Source: Sphingobacteriales bacterium
GTDB taxonomy: Bacteria; Bacteroidota; Bacteroidia; Chitinophagales; Chitinophagaceae
Direction of reading: 5' to 3'
Assembly (NCBI GenBank): GCA_024642285.1
Contig: JAHEBJ010000018.1
Span: 1-40,011 of the forward strand
DNA: 40,011 nucleotides
This document shows positions 25,753 to 33,886 of the stretch, one piece after another. A program made the translations under genes and the position numbers. How positions within the stretch are numbered: position 1 is the first letter of the stretch; each line of letters starts with the position of its first letter. A model generated the notes under the pieces. That model had not been told where the DNA came from. It did not search any database and was given only the letters and a program-made list of their open reading frames with translations.

Positions 25753-26145
25753 ATGCTTAAGGTAACCTTAATTTTTATTTTTTATTGCGCCGTCTTCCTT
25801 CTTTTGGGGTGTAATGCTGAAAATAAAGAGCTTATTGACGTGCAGACTCAAGCCTATAGGGATTCTCTTTCTGAAATCAGGATTGATTCAGCCTATGCCG
25901 AAATCAGGTTGAATTGCGATAGTCTGATGGTAATTCAGGTGCCGAAAATGGTAGATTCGGTAATGAAGGATTCAAACCTTATTCGCCTGTTTTTTGACAC
26001 TACTCTTCAATTTACCGACGCCGATAAAAAAGTGGAAAGGGTAGTCAGGCAATTACAAGCCGACTGCGATTCTAGTTTGCGAAAAGAAACATATAGAAGA
26101 GTCCGACTCCTGCAGAAAGTAAAGCCAAAGCGGCGTAAAAAGTAG
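25753..26145 (+). CDS. Small lipoprotein, unknown function
   Basis: From the ATG at 25753 (the TTG one codon earlier is less likely) this is 130 residues. The N-terminal hydrophobic segment ends in the lipobox LLLGC (Cys at about 20), so it is probably lipid anchored. The rest is helical and charged (IDVQTQAYRDSLSEIRIDSA) with several cysteines. It ends in a strongly basic tail (KVKPKRRKK). I do not recognise a family. The last 74 bases overlap the end of ccmF on the opposite strand, so the basic tail is antisense to the last membrane helix of CcmF. Confidence 0.65.
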   Translation: MLKVTLIFIFYCAVFLLLGCNAENKELIDVQTQAYRDSLSEIRIDSAYAEIRLNCDSLMVIQVPKMVDSVMKDSNLIRLFFDTTLQFTDADKKVERVVRQLQADCDSSLRKETYRRVRLLQKVKPKRRKK

Positions 26146-28630
26146 AAAGCTTTGCTCTTTTTACCGCACTCATAACAATACCCAATGCCATAATGATCAA
26201 TCCAAGCCACACTAAATTAATGTATGGGAAGACATAGGCTTTAAGGGTAACGTACTCAATCAGTTTGTCCGATTCTTTTATGCCCAGTTTTATTTTTCTG
26301 GTATCGGTTACACCGGCGAATTTTACGTACAGGTTTTGTGCATACACCGTATCATCAATCTGGTTCACACCATACTCATCAATCTCAATCAACGGCATTG
26401 CATTGTATCGCATGTTGTCTTTGCTGATAAACGAAACGTCGGCCATGAGCGCAGCATCGGTTGGTTTAAAGTGATATTTTTCGTTATGCGGATTTTTTAC
26501 CACGCTGTTTAAAACCACAATTCCGTTGCTGTAAAAAGTGGTATCTCCTTCGGCCAGCTCAATAATCTTAAATTGGGCAGTGTCTTCATTCTTACTGTTA
26601 TCAATAGCGTAGGAAATGTAGGTGAAAACATCCCGGTCAAAATAAGCCTTGGTATCCGGATTACTGCTCATGTTGTTATCCTTCATGATGTAAACATCAG
26701 GCTTAAGGGTAAACTGTTCTTTTATTTTTTTGGTGGTTTTGTCTTTTCTCACAAATTGCAATTCGTAAAACCGCCGGCCTTTTTCGTTACCGAAAGAATC
26801 TTTCAAATAAGTTACTTCATAAGGCCCCATGGCAGCAGGAACCTGCCGGATAAGGGTAAGGTTTTCCAGCGGGTTATCGGTTTGTTTAGTCATTGGATCT
26901 TTACCCGATAATTGTAAATTGATTCCATTGACCATGCTGCTGCTGATTACTTCCTTATTGCTGCTGGAAATTAAAATTCCAACCAACATTAAGGCAAAGC
27001 CCAGGTGAGCTATGGATCCTCCGGCAGATTTTAATTTGCCTTTTAATCCAATCCATATATAACTGGCATTAGCGATTACTGAATAAATTGCAGCGAATAA
27101 TGCTGCATACGCAGCGCCTAATAATCCTGCACCCATTTTATAATAGGTAAGTGGATAAAAGATTGCCAGTGCAGTTGTGATAGTAGCGGCAACTAAAGTA
27201 GGTGCAGCTATCTTTTTTAAAATATAGCCTGACTCGGTCTTTTTGTATTTGAAATATTGAGTAATAGCACTCAATAAGCCAACAATTATTGCAACAAGAA
27301 TGACTACTTTGTTATAAGAGAATTCCACATCCTCGGGCTGGGCAATACTGGTGCCAAATAATTTGTTGTAAACCGGTACTGATGTTTTGGCAATGATGAA
27401 CACTGCGGTTAAAAAGAATACCAGTGATCCGATAAACATCCAGAACTCCCTTGAGTTAATATTTTCCTCTTTCTTTTCTGAAGGTATCTTTTTTAAATTA
27501 GCAATGAGCATACCTAACGAAGAAAGGGTAAATGCAGATACAAAAACACCGATCATCAGGTTCATCATTCTGAAGGAAACACCCAGCCCAAATAATTTGA
27601 ATCTGACCATATTCCCGGTTTCTGTAAATGAATGAACAGAAGTGTCGCCAAGAATTCCGGTACGGGTTAAGAAAGTTGAATAAAGAATGAATATAAATGT
27701 TAGAAATGCAAAAAGGTAACTCGCTTTTAAAGAATGACCTGTTGCTTTAAATATCACCATGGTGTGCAACCCGGCAATTAATATCAACCAAGGGACTAAA
27801 GATGCATTTTCTACAGGGTCCCAGGCCCAGTAACCACCAAAAGATAATGACTCGTAAGCCCATTTGCCACCCATCATTATACCAACACCCAGCACACAAG
27901 CGCTGAACAAAGCCCATGGAAGGGCAGGGGTTACCCAATCGCCAAATCGCTTAGTTTGTAAACCTGCATAAGCATAGCCAAACGGGATTATAGTGGATGC
28001 AAAACCTAAAAATAAAATGGGTGGGTGTATAACCATCCAGTAATTACGCAGTAAAACATTTAATCCAATACCGTCTTTAATAAATGAAAGGTAATTCGCC
28101 TGGCTGAAAATCGGGCCTTCAATTTCATTTCTTGTTAAAGTAAAAGGACTGCTGCCAATATGAATATTGCCAATGTACAAACCCAGTATCATCATGATCA
28201 GAAAAACCTGTGCAAGACTGATCACTGACATTACCGGCGCTTCCCATTCTTTGGATTTACGCATGATGAAGATGCCGAGAATACTGTGCCAGAGGGTCCA
28301 CAGTAAAAAACTTCCTTCCTGTCCTTCCCATATACAAGCCAGCAAATATTTTGGTTCCAGTTCTTTTGATGCATGCTTGTATGCATACATGTACTCAAAA
28401 TAATGATTGGCGCAGATGTAGAAAATGGTAATGAAAATAACTATTGCCGAAACGAGTTGAGTAACGAAAGCTATTCGGGCAAAATTCAGCCAGGATTTTT
28501 TCTGAACCAGATCAGATTTAAAACTTGCAGTTGCGAAACCAATTGTTGACAATATAGATGCAATAAATGCAAGCAACACAAAAAAATGACCAATCTGTCC
28601 GGGTAATAAATGTTCTCCTTCAAACTGCAT
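26072..28630 (-). CDS. ccmF: Cytochrome c maturation haem lyase CcmF/CcsA-type
   Basis: The 852-residue polytopic membrane protein has more than a dozen hydrophobic helices. The WWD-type haem-handling signature reads GGYWAWDPVENASLVPW (WAWDPVENAS at 268-277). It also has CIWEGQEGSFLLWTLWHSI and NYWMVIHPPILFLGF, all canonical for CcmF. A periplasmic domain of about 200 residues lies between the last helices (after GSIAHLGFALMLVGILISSS). CcmF attaches haem delivered by CcmE to apocytochrome c. It is 13 bases downstream of the ccmE stop in the same operon. Its 3' end overlaps the opposite-strand lipoprotein gene by 74 bases. Confidence 0.94.
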   Translation of the reverse strand: MQFEGEHLLPGQIGHFFVLLAFIASILSTIGFATASFKSDLVQKKSWLNFARIAFVTQLVSAIVIFITIFYICANHYFEYMYAYKHASKELEPKYLLACIWEGQEGSFLLWTLWHSILGIFIMRKSKEWEAPVMSVISLAQVFLIMMILGLYIGNIHIGSSPFTLTRNEIEGPIFSQANYLSFIKDGIGLNVLLRNYWMVIHPPILFLGFASTIIPFGYAYAGLQTKRFGDWVTPALPWALFSACVLGVGIMMGGKWAYESLSFGGYWAWDPVENASLVPWLILIAGLHTMVIFKATGHSLKASYLFAFLTFIFILYSTFLTRTGILGDTSVHSFTETGNMVRFKLFGLGVSFRMMNLMIGVFVSAFTLSSLGMLIANLKKIPSEKKEENINSREFWMFIGSLVFFLTAVFIIAKTSVPVYNKLFGTSIAQPEDVEFSYNKVVILVAIIVGLLSAITQYFKYKKTESGYILKKIAAPTLVAATITTALAIFYPLTYYKMGAGLLGAAYAALFAAIYSVIANASYIWIGLKGKLKSAGGSIAHLGFALMLVGILISSSNKEVISSSMVNGINLQLSGKDPMTKQTDNPLENLTLIRQVPAAMGPYEVTYLKDSFGNEKGRRFYELQFVRKDKTTKKIKEQFTLKPDVYIMKDNNMSSNPDTKAYFDRDVFTYISYAIDNSKNEDTAQFKIIELAEGDTTFYSNGIVVLNSVVKNPHNEKYHFKPTDAALMADVSFISKDNMRYNAMPLIEIDEYGVNQIDDTVYAQNLYVKFAGVTDTRKIKLGIKESDKLIEYVTLKAYVFPYINLVWLGLIIMALGIVMSAVKRAKLSTFYAALALLSAGVGLFYMFLFAN

Positions 28631-28643
28631 CTGCTGAAATTAA

Positions 28644-29066
28644 TTAGTAAGCTGAATCCTGTTGGTTGGTAATGGTTTTCTGCAATTGCTCCTTATCATC
28701 CTTGTATTTGCTCGGACATTTCAAAAGAATGTCTTTACACTCAAAATGATCGGCCTGCATTTTTCCCTTCATTACAATGCGTTCACTTTTTTCGAGATCG
28801 GTGGGTTTGCTGTTATGAAAAACCACTTTTGTTTTTCCTCCCAAACTGTCGATGGCGTAAAAGGATAAATAATTCGGGTTGTTGATGGCATCATATTCTA
28901 TCGGCTCCGATTTGTCCAGTTTGGCTATCAGGTGAACAAAAGTTCCCTGCTTCTTTTTTGCAGAACTAATGGATTCATAGGTAGAAAAATCGCCTGCTGA
29001 AAAAACGATGAGTGCAACGATAAGCGCCGCTATGCCAACCAGGAAAATGATATGTGTTTTCTTCAT
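28644..29066 (-). CDS. ccmE: Cytochrome c maturation haem chaperone CcmE, CxxxY variant
   Basis: From the ATG at 29066 this is 140 residues; the earlier ATG at 29096 would lie upstream of the -7 element and is rejected. It has an N-terminal membrane anchor (about 4-23), then the OB-fold beta barrel, with STYESISSAKKKQGTFVHLIA in place of the usual start and ERIVMKGKMQADHFECKDILLK as the late strands. Classical CcmE binds haem through histidine in a HxxxY motif after LAK. Here the aligned stretch is LLKCPSKY, giving C117 and Y121, a CxxxY arrangement. CcmE variants with CxxxY have been described in some bacteria and archaea. The role is to carry haem in the periplasm to CcmF, its immediate neighbour. 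Confidence 0.88.
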   Translation of the reverse strand: MKKTHIIFLVGIAALIVALIVFSAGDFSTYESISSAKKKQGTFVHLIAKLDKSEPIEYDAINNPNYLSFYAIDSLGGKTKVVFHNSKPTDLEKSERIVMKGKMQADHFECKDILLKCPSKYKDDKEQLQKTITNQQDSAY

Positions 29067-29082
29067 ACTTAAAATTTCGCTG

Positions 29083-29090
29083 CAAAGGTA
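29083..29090 (-). promoter_or_regulatory. -7 promoter element of the ccmE-ccmF operon (TACCTTTG)
   Basis: On the minus strand TACCTTTG matches TAnnTTTG exactly and ends 16 bases before the ATG at 29066. It supports this ATG over the upstream one at 29096. There is no clear TTG at -33. Confidence 0.5.
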
Positions 29091-29235
29091 ACTCAATTAG
29101 CCTTTTTTCACACTTTTTGTATAACTAATTCGTCAGGGCTCTGGCTGATTTTTGTCATTTGGAACTTTTTCACACAATTATTTTATCAAAATCTTATAAT
29201 TATTCTTTTAGTTTTCCGTTTGTTCAGCAGTCGCT

Positions 29236-29243
29236 TATCTTTG
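29236..29243 (+). promoter_or_regulatory. -7 promoter element upstream of agmatinase-family gene (TATCTTTG)
   Basis: TATCTTTG is an exact TAnnTTTG match, identical to the rnpB element, 54 bases before the ATG at 29298. The nearest TTG is only 13 bases away, so the -33 box is not convincing. Confidence 0.5.
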
Positions 29244-29297
29244 CTGCGATTTTACCCTGGCTCATTTGGGCCGAATATACTCAAATAAAAAAACGAG

Positions 29298-30344
29298 ATG
29301 ACAGATCTTTCGAATTTTGATCCCAATGGCGTTGGCAACCCCGACAACAATGTTTTTGGTTTACCCTTTACAGAAGATGAAGCAAGGCTGGTGATTATGC
29401 CGGTACCCTGGGAAGTTACTGTAAGTTATAATGCCGGCACAGCCAGAGCTCCTGAGCATATTTTTAATTCTAGTCTGCAGGTAGATCTGTATGATCCAGA
29501 TGTTAAAGACGGATGGAAACAGGGTTTTTACATGCGGCCATATGATAAGAAAGTATTGATGAAAAGTGATTACCTGCGTAAGGAAGCTGAGTTGCTCATT
29601 AATTATATTTCGCATGACGAAGTGGTTGCTGATAATAAATTTATGTGTAAATCGCTGAAAGAGATAAATGAGGGCAGTACATTTTTAAACAACTGGGTTT
29701 TTGAAAGGACGAAGGAATTGCTGGATCAGGGCAAATTGGTTGCATTACTTGGAGGAGACCACAGTACGCCGCTGGGATATTTTAAAGCCATTGCCGAAAA
29801 GCATGGCGACTTTGGAATTTTGCAAATTGATGCTCATTGCGATCTGCGAAAAGCTTATGAGGGATTTACTTATTCGCATGCATCTATCATGTACAATGCA
29901 TTGGAAGAAATTCCGCAACTTAAAAAAATAGTACAGGTTGGTATACGTGACTATTGTGGTGAAGAAGTGGATTACCTGGAAGCAAACAAAGAGAGAGTGA
30001 TTGCTTATTTTGATCAACACATTAAAGAACGCCAGTACGAAGGCGAAACCTGGAAACAGATCGTTGATGAAATGATCAGTCATTTGCCTGAGAAAGTATA
30101 TATTAGTTTTGATATTGATGGTCTGGATCCAAAACTTTGTCCGCATACCGGCACTCCGGTGCAGGGCGGCTTTGAAACGGAAGAGATTTTTTATCTTTTC
30201 AAAAAACTGATACAAAGCGGCCGCAAATTTGTTGGATTTGATTTGAATGAAATAGGAGTGAGCCATAACGAGTGGGACGAAAATGTTGGCGCCCGGTGTC
30301 TATTTAAATTGTGTAACTACCTGGTTGCCGCAAACCCGGCCTGA
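29298..30344 (+). CDS. Agmatinase/arginase-family ureohydrolase
   Basis: The 348-residue member of the ureohydrolase superfamily has all di-manganese ligands: H155 in LLGGDHS, D178/H180/D182 in QIDAHCDLR, and D272/D274 in SFDIDGLDP. Neighbouring residues (THxDLR-like CDLRKAYEG and HTGTPVQGGFE) fit the agmatinase/formimidoylglutamase side of the family rather than arginase. The chain is ~40 residues longer than E. coli agmatinase, mainly at the N-terminus and around residues 60-130. The likely reaction is hydrolysis of a guanidino or formimino compound, for example agmatine to putrescine and urea. The stop TGA overlaps the ATG of the next gene (TGATG). Confidence 0.88.
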   Translation: MTDLSNFDPNGVGNPDNNVFGLPFTEDEARLVIMPVPWEVTVSYNAGTARAPEHIFNSSLQVDLYDPDVKDGWKQGFYMRPYDKKVLMKSDYLRKEAELLINYISHDEVVADNKFMCKSLKEINEGSTFLNNWVFERTKELLDQGKLVALLGGDHSTPLGYFKAIAEKHGDFGILQIDAHCDLRKAYEGFTYSHASIMYNALEEIPQLKKIVQVGIRDYCGEEVDYLEANKERVIAYFDQHIKERQYEGETWKQIVDEMISHLPEKVYISFDIDGLDPKLCPHTGTPVQGGFETEEIFYLFKKLIQSGRKFVGFDLNEIGVSHNEWDENVGARCLFKLCNYLVAANPA

Positions 30345-30889
30345 TGAATTATCAGTTTACTTTAAAAGATAAAAACGCAAAAGGGTACAGGACATTTGTA
30401 TGGTTTTTGTTTTGTTTGCATATTGCAGCAGGTGCTTTCATGGTTTTAACGGCTACTGATAAAAACGAGCAACTGGCTATTTATATTTTATTTGGATTTT
30501 ACGTTGTCATAACAGCCTTGTATTTTATTTTCAGAAAAAGAAAAAAGGCATTTGAAACTTTTAGTTTAACACTGGCTTTACTTTATGCCAATTTCTGGCT
30601 GACCAATGTGGGAGTTATTGCGGTAATTATTTTCGGCGCCATTTTTTTATTTGTAAATATTGTTCAAAATACAAAAACAAGATTGTTGGTTACTGATAAG
30701 GGAGTTCAATACACCAGGATGTTTAAAACCATAAACTATGCCTGGGCCGATGTTGAGAATATGGTTTCAAAAGACGGACTGCTTACATTAGACCTTAAAT
30801 CGAATAAACTAATTCAGTCGGAATTTGAATCGGGGGTTGTGGAAATTGATGAAAATGAATTCAATCACTTCTGTAAAACAAAACTTTAG
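30344..30889 (+). CDS. Membrane protein with C-terminal PH-like region
   Basis: The 181-residue protein has four hydrophobic segments (about 18-37, 43-62, 72-90, 92-108) and a soluble C-terminal third. The tail RLLVTDKGVQYTRMFKTINYAWADVENM followed by a short DLKSNK strand resembles the bacterial PH-like modules found after membrane helices. No enzyme motif is visible. The start overlaps the stop of the agmatinase-family gene by one base, and the radical SAM gene begins 24 bases after its stop, so the three genes form an operon. Function is unknown. Confidence 0.72.
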   Translation: MNYQFTLKDKNAKGYRTFVWFLFCLHIAAGAFMVLTATDKNEQLAIYILFGFYVVITALYFIFRKRKKAFETFSLTLALLYANFWLTNVGVIAVIIFGAIFLFVNIVQNTKTRLLVTDKGVQYTRMFKTINYAWADVENMVSKDGLLTLDLKSNKLIQSEFESGVVEIDENEFNHFCKTKL

Positions 30890-30912
30890 CAAACCGGCGA
30901 TCAATAAATTTT

Positions 30913-32208
30913 ATGTTAACAGAGAGTCCATATATATTGTATTCAGATGGTGAAGGGAATATTTTTGAAGATACCAGTTTATACGCAACCGGCCGAAGCG
31001 GATGGGATGCGATGCCTGTACCGCCTGATGAATGGATTGAATTACCAACCGGAGGAAATCTGTACGAGCTGCCCGGCCGCAAAGGAATTGGCATTGATGT
31101 AGAAACAGGAGAGATGAGGCTTTGCGAAAAAGGATGGGCAGTTGCTGCTTTCATTCCGCCTGCACATACCGGATTGTATATGGCCGCTTACGAAACTGAA
31201 AAAGACGCACCAACCTTACCACTTTTTTGTTATACCGCTGCAGCATGGTTCGATGATAAGATCTATGTGCCTGCTGTAAGAATAGAAAAAGATATCAGGC
31301 AGGAAGCACAAGGATATGTAGATGAGTTGATAGAGACTGGCACTAAAAATTTATTGGAGGCCTATCCTCACAATCGCCTTGTAAAACATTTAATGGAGAA
31401 CTGCTGCATGACCTATACTTGTCCGGCGGCTCGTAATCTGGCCATTGGCAGATGGGAGTGCCCCGTGCCTGTTTCTCCGGCATGCAATGCAAATTGTATT
31501 GGCTGTATTTCTTTTCAACCCGAAGAAGAAACGATCATTAGTACACAAGACAGATTAACTTTTAAACCAACTGCCGAAGAAATCATTGAGTTCACCGTTC
31601 CTCATCTGGAGTCGGCGCCTTTTCCAATCATTAGTTTTGGGCAGGGCTGCGAAGGAGAGCCGCTGCTGATGTGGGAGACCATCCGTGAATCAATTATTGA
31701 AATAAGAAAACACACACACAAAGGAAGCATCAATATAAATAGCAATGGCAGCATGCCAAATGCCGTAAAGGCATTGTGCGAAGTTGGATTAAACAGCATA
31801 AGGGTTAGTACAAACTCGGCACGTAAAAATATTTACACTTCTTATTATCTCCCCAATAATTACGAGTTTGAAGATTTGATTGAGAGTTTAAAAGTGATGC
31901 GTAGCAATGGCGGCTGGACGAGTATTAACTATTTTGTTTTTCCAGGGATGACAGATAGCATAGAAGAATATGAGGCTTTACGAAAACTAATAAGGGAAAC
32001 AGATTTGTGCATGATACAGTGGCGCAATTTTAATATTGACCCCGATTGGTACCTCGGAAAAATTAATGTTGCCGATACCGGCGAATGTATGGGCATGAAA
32101 CAAATGATGGAACTGATTCATGAAGAATTTCCCAATTTAAAGTTTGGCTACTTTAATCCCTCCATCGAAAGGATAAAAGGAAATTTTGAAGTTGATTTTG
32201 CTCATTAA
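30913..32208 (+). CDS. Radical SAM protein with a cysteine-rich segment before the cluster motif
   Basis: The 431-residue protein carries the radical SAM 4Fe-4S motif late: C191-x3-C195-x2-C198 in SPACNANCIGC. After it come FPIISFGQGCEGEPLL (glycine-rich SAM region), INSNGSMPNAV and LNSIRVSTNSARKNIY, the usual TIM-barrel strands. The ~190 residues before it are not part of the standard core and contain C164, C165, C170 and C183, so seven cysteines fall in 35 residues and a second cluster is possible. I cannot assign a substrate. It is the third gene of an operon with the agmatinase-family enzyme and the membrane protein. Confidence 0.88.
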   Translation: MLTESPYILYSDGEGNIFEDTSLYATGRSGWDAMPVPPDEWIELPTGGNLYELPGRKGIGIDVETGEMRLCEKGWAVAAFIPPAHTGLYMAAYETEKDAPTLPLFCYTAAAWFDDKIYVPAVRIEKDIRQEAQGYVDELIETGTKNLLEAYPHNRLVKHLMENCCMTYTCPAARNLAIGRWECPVPVSPACNANCIGCISFQPEEETIISTQDRLTFKPTAEEIIEFTVPHLESAPFPIISFGQGCEGEPLLMWETIRESIIEIRKHTHKGSININSNGSMPNAVKALCEVGLNSIRVSTNSARKNIYTSYYLPNNYEFEDLIESLKVMRSNGGWTSINYFVFPGMTDSIEEYEALRKLIRETDLCMIQWRNFNIDPDWYLGKINVADTGECMGMKQMMELIHEEFPNLKFGYFNPSIERIKGNFEVDFAH

Positions 32209-32263
32209 TGTTGACACCAATTTTTATCTTATAAAAGCAACACTTTTATTCTTATTGAACTGT

Positions 32264-33571
32264 TTATTTGCCTATTGTTTTCGGGTAATCAAATACCAAC
32301 TGGCAAAAGGTTTTTACACCAACAAAAAGCTGGCTGTCATCAATCATAAAATCTGGTGTATGATGTGGCGGTGCATTTTTAGCATCGTTACCACGCGGCA
32401 TACCACCAAAATAAAAAAAGAATGCAGGCGCTTTAGTTCCAAAGTAACTGAAATCTTCGGCGCCGGTAACCCATTCCATTGGCCGCACATTATTACTACC
32501 GGCGGCGGCCTGTAAAGAAGGTAACATTTTTTCAACCAGCTCGGGCGTGTTGTAAGTAACCAATGTTTTTTCGTGGAAAATTATTTCGGCACTTGCGCTT
32601 GATGCTTCTGCAATTTTTGTTGCGGTAAGTTTCATTCTTTCCTGTACATCAATTCTCATTTTGCTGTCGAGTGTTCTTAAAGTTCCTTCCATATACGATT
32701 CCTCGGGGATAATATTGAAACGTACACCGCTTTTTATTATGCCCACCGAAATTACAACAGGTGCTTTTGTCAGTTCCATCTGCCGGCTTACAATATTCTG
32801 CAGGCCTTCGATTATTTGGGCCGATACAGCAATAGGATCAACACCCAGCCAGGGCTGCGACCCATGCGATGATTTGCCTTTTACGCTTATCGTAAATTGG
32901 TCGGCCGATGCCATAAATGATCCTGACTTATATTGGATATCACCCGCGGGAATCCATGATTCAATATGCATTCCGAATATTACGTGCACTTTTGGGTTTT
33001 CCATTACACCTTCCTTAACCATCAACGCAGCGCCGCCTTCTTCACCTGGTGGTGGACCTTCTTCTGCCGGTTGAAAAATGAATTTTACAGTACCTGCAAT
33101 ATCTTTTTTCATTGATGATAAAACTTTTGCAGCGCCAATCAACATGGCAACATGTGCATCATGCCCGCAGGCATGCATCAATGGAACTTTGTTGCCGGCA
33201 TACATTCCGCTGTCCGTTGATGCAAACGGAATATTTACTCTTTCCTTTACCGGCAGTGCGTCCATATCAGCTCTCAGTGCGATAACCGGTCCCGGCTTGC
33301 CTCCTTTTAAAATAGCTACCACTCCGGTTTTTGCAACGCCTGTCTGTATTTCCAGGTCAAGTCCTTTTAGTTGTTCAACTATATACGCTGCTGTTTTAAT
33401 TTCACCGTTGCCAAGCTCAGGATGCTGATGAAAGTGACGCCGCCATTCGGTTAATTCTGGTTGAATGGCAATTGACCTGGTTGAGATAACAGCGCTGATA
33501 TCTTGTGCAGTTAACATAAAAATGTTACCACAGATCATACCCAACACAGTCAATAATTTGAGTTTTGTCAT
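32264..33571 (-). CDS. Exported M20-family amidohydrolase (hippurate hydrolase-like)
   Basis: From the ATG at 33571 (MTKLKLLTVLGMICG) this is 435 residues with a Sec signal peptide ending near residue 23 (LTAQ); the frame open to 33631 is less likely. Metal-site motifs are complete: ALRADMDALP, MHACGHDAH (C135, H137, D138, H140) and QPAEEGPPPGEEGG with catalytic E170/E171. A dimerisation domain follows. The MHACGHD form identifies the M20D subgroup that removes N-acyl or indole-acyl groups from amino acids. Export suggests peptide or N-acyl amino acid scavenging in the periplasm. The gene ends convergent with the radical SAM gene. Confidence 0.92.
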   Translation of the reverse strand: MTKLKLLTVLGMICGNIFMLTAQDISAVISTRSIAIQPELTEWRRHFHQHPELGNGEIKTAAYIVEQLKGLDLEIQTGVAKTGVVAILKGGKPGPVIALRADMDALPVKERVNIPFASTDSGMYAGNKVPLMHACGHDAHVAMLIGAAKVLSSMKKDIAGTVKFIFQPAEEGPPPGEEGGAALMVKEGVMENPKVHVIFGMHIESWIPAGDIQYKSGSFMASADQFTISVKGKSSHGSQPWLGVDPIAVSAQIIEGLQNIVSRQMELTKAPVVISVGIIKSGVRFNIIPEESYMEGTLRTLDSKMRIDVQERMKLTATKIAEASSASAEIIFHEKTLVTYNTPELVEKMLPSLQAAAGSNNVRPMEWVTGAEDFSYFGTKAPAFFFYFGGMPRGNDAKNAPPHHTPDFMIDDSQLFVGVKTFCQLVFDYPKTIGK

Positions 33572-33886
33572 AATAAAGTTTGTTTTCCCGAACAAATTAA
33601 CTTTTATATACGTGTTGATAACAATAATCAACTGATATTTTTATAGTGATGTTGAAATTTCGTATTATTGCCACTGAATTTACAAACGAAAAATTAATCT
33701 CTTTAAAAGTAAAATCTTTTTTCACAGAAAATACGCATATGATAATAAACTTTACTTCTTCTTTTTCCCTCAACAATTCAGGTAAATAAAATAAGTAAAT
33801 TCTGTTCATCAGAATTTCTCTGTGCAAAACTTTTAGATTAAGGGATCGTATAATTACTTTTTTATAAATAAAAAACAAACTCAATT
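33572..33886. other. 315-base AT-rich intergenic region with a stem-loop
   Basis: This is the divergent gap between the M20 peptidase and the M36 giant. It contains a perfect stem-loop AAATTCTG/CAGAATTT (33797-33804 and 33810-33817, 5-base loop) about 70 bases before the M36 ATG, and a smaller GTTGAT/ATCAAC pair at 33614-33632. A minus-strand frame of 95 codons here has no protein-like features. No convincing promoter with both boxes is seen. Confidence 0.5.

Noticed and set aside
33529-33542. Another ACCACAGAT sequence near the M20 start
   Set aside because: It lies within the signal-peptide codons of the M20 gene and has no second arm, so it is probably chance.
33597-33884. Minus-strand frame of 95 codons between the M20 and M36 genes
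   Set aside because: AT-rich translation without domains, signal peptide or operon context; it also covers the likely upstream regions of both divergent genes.
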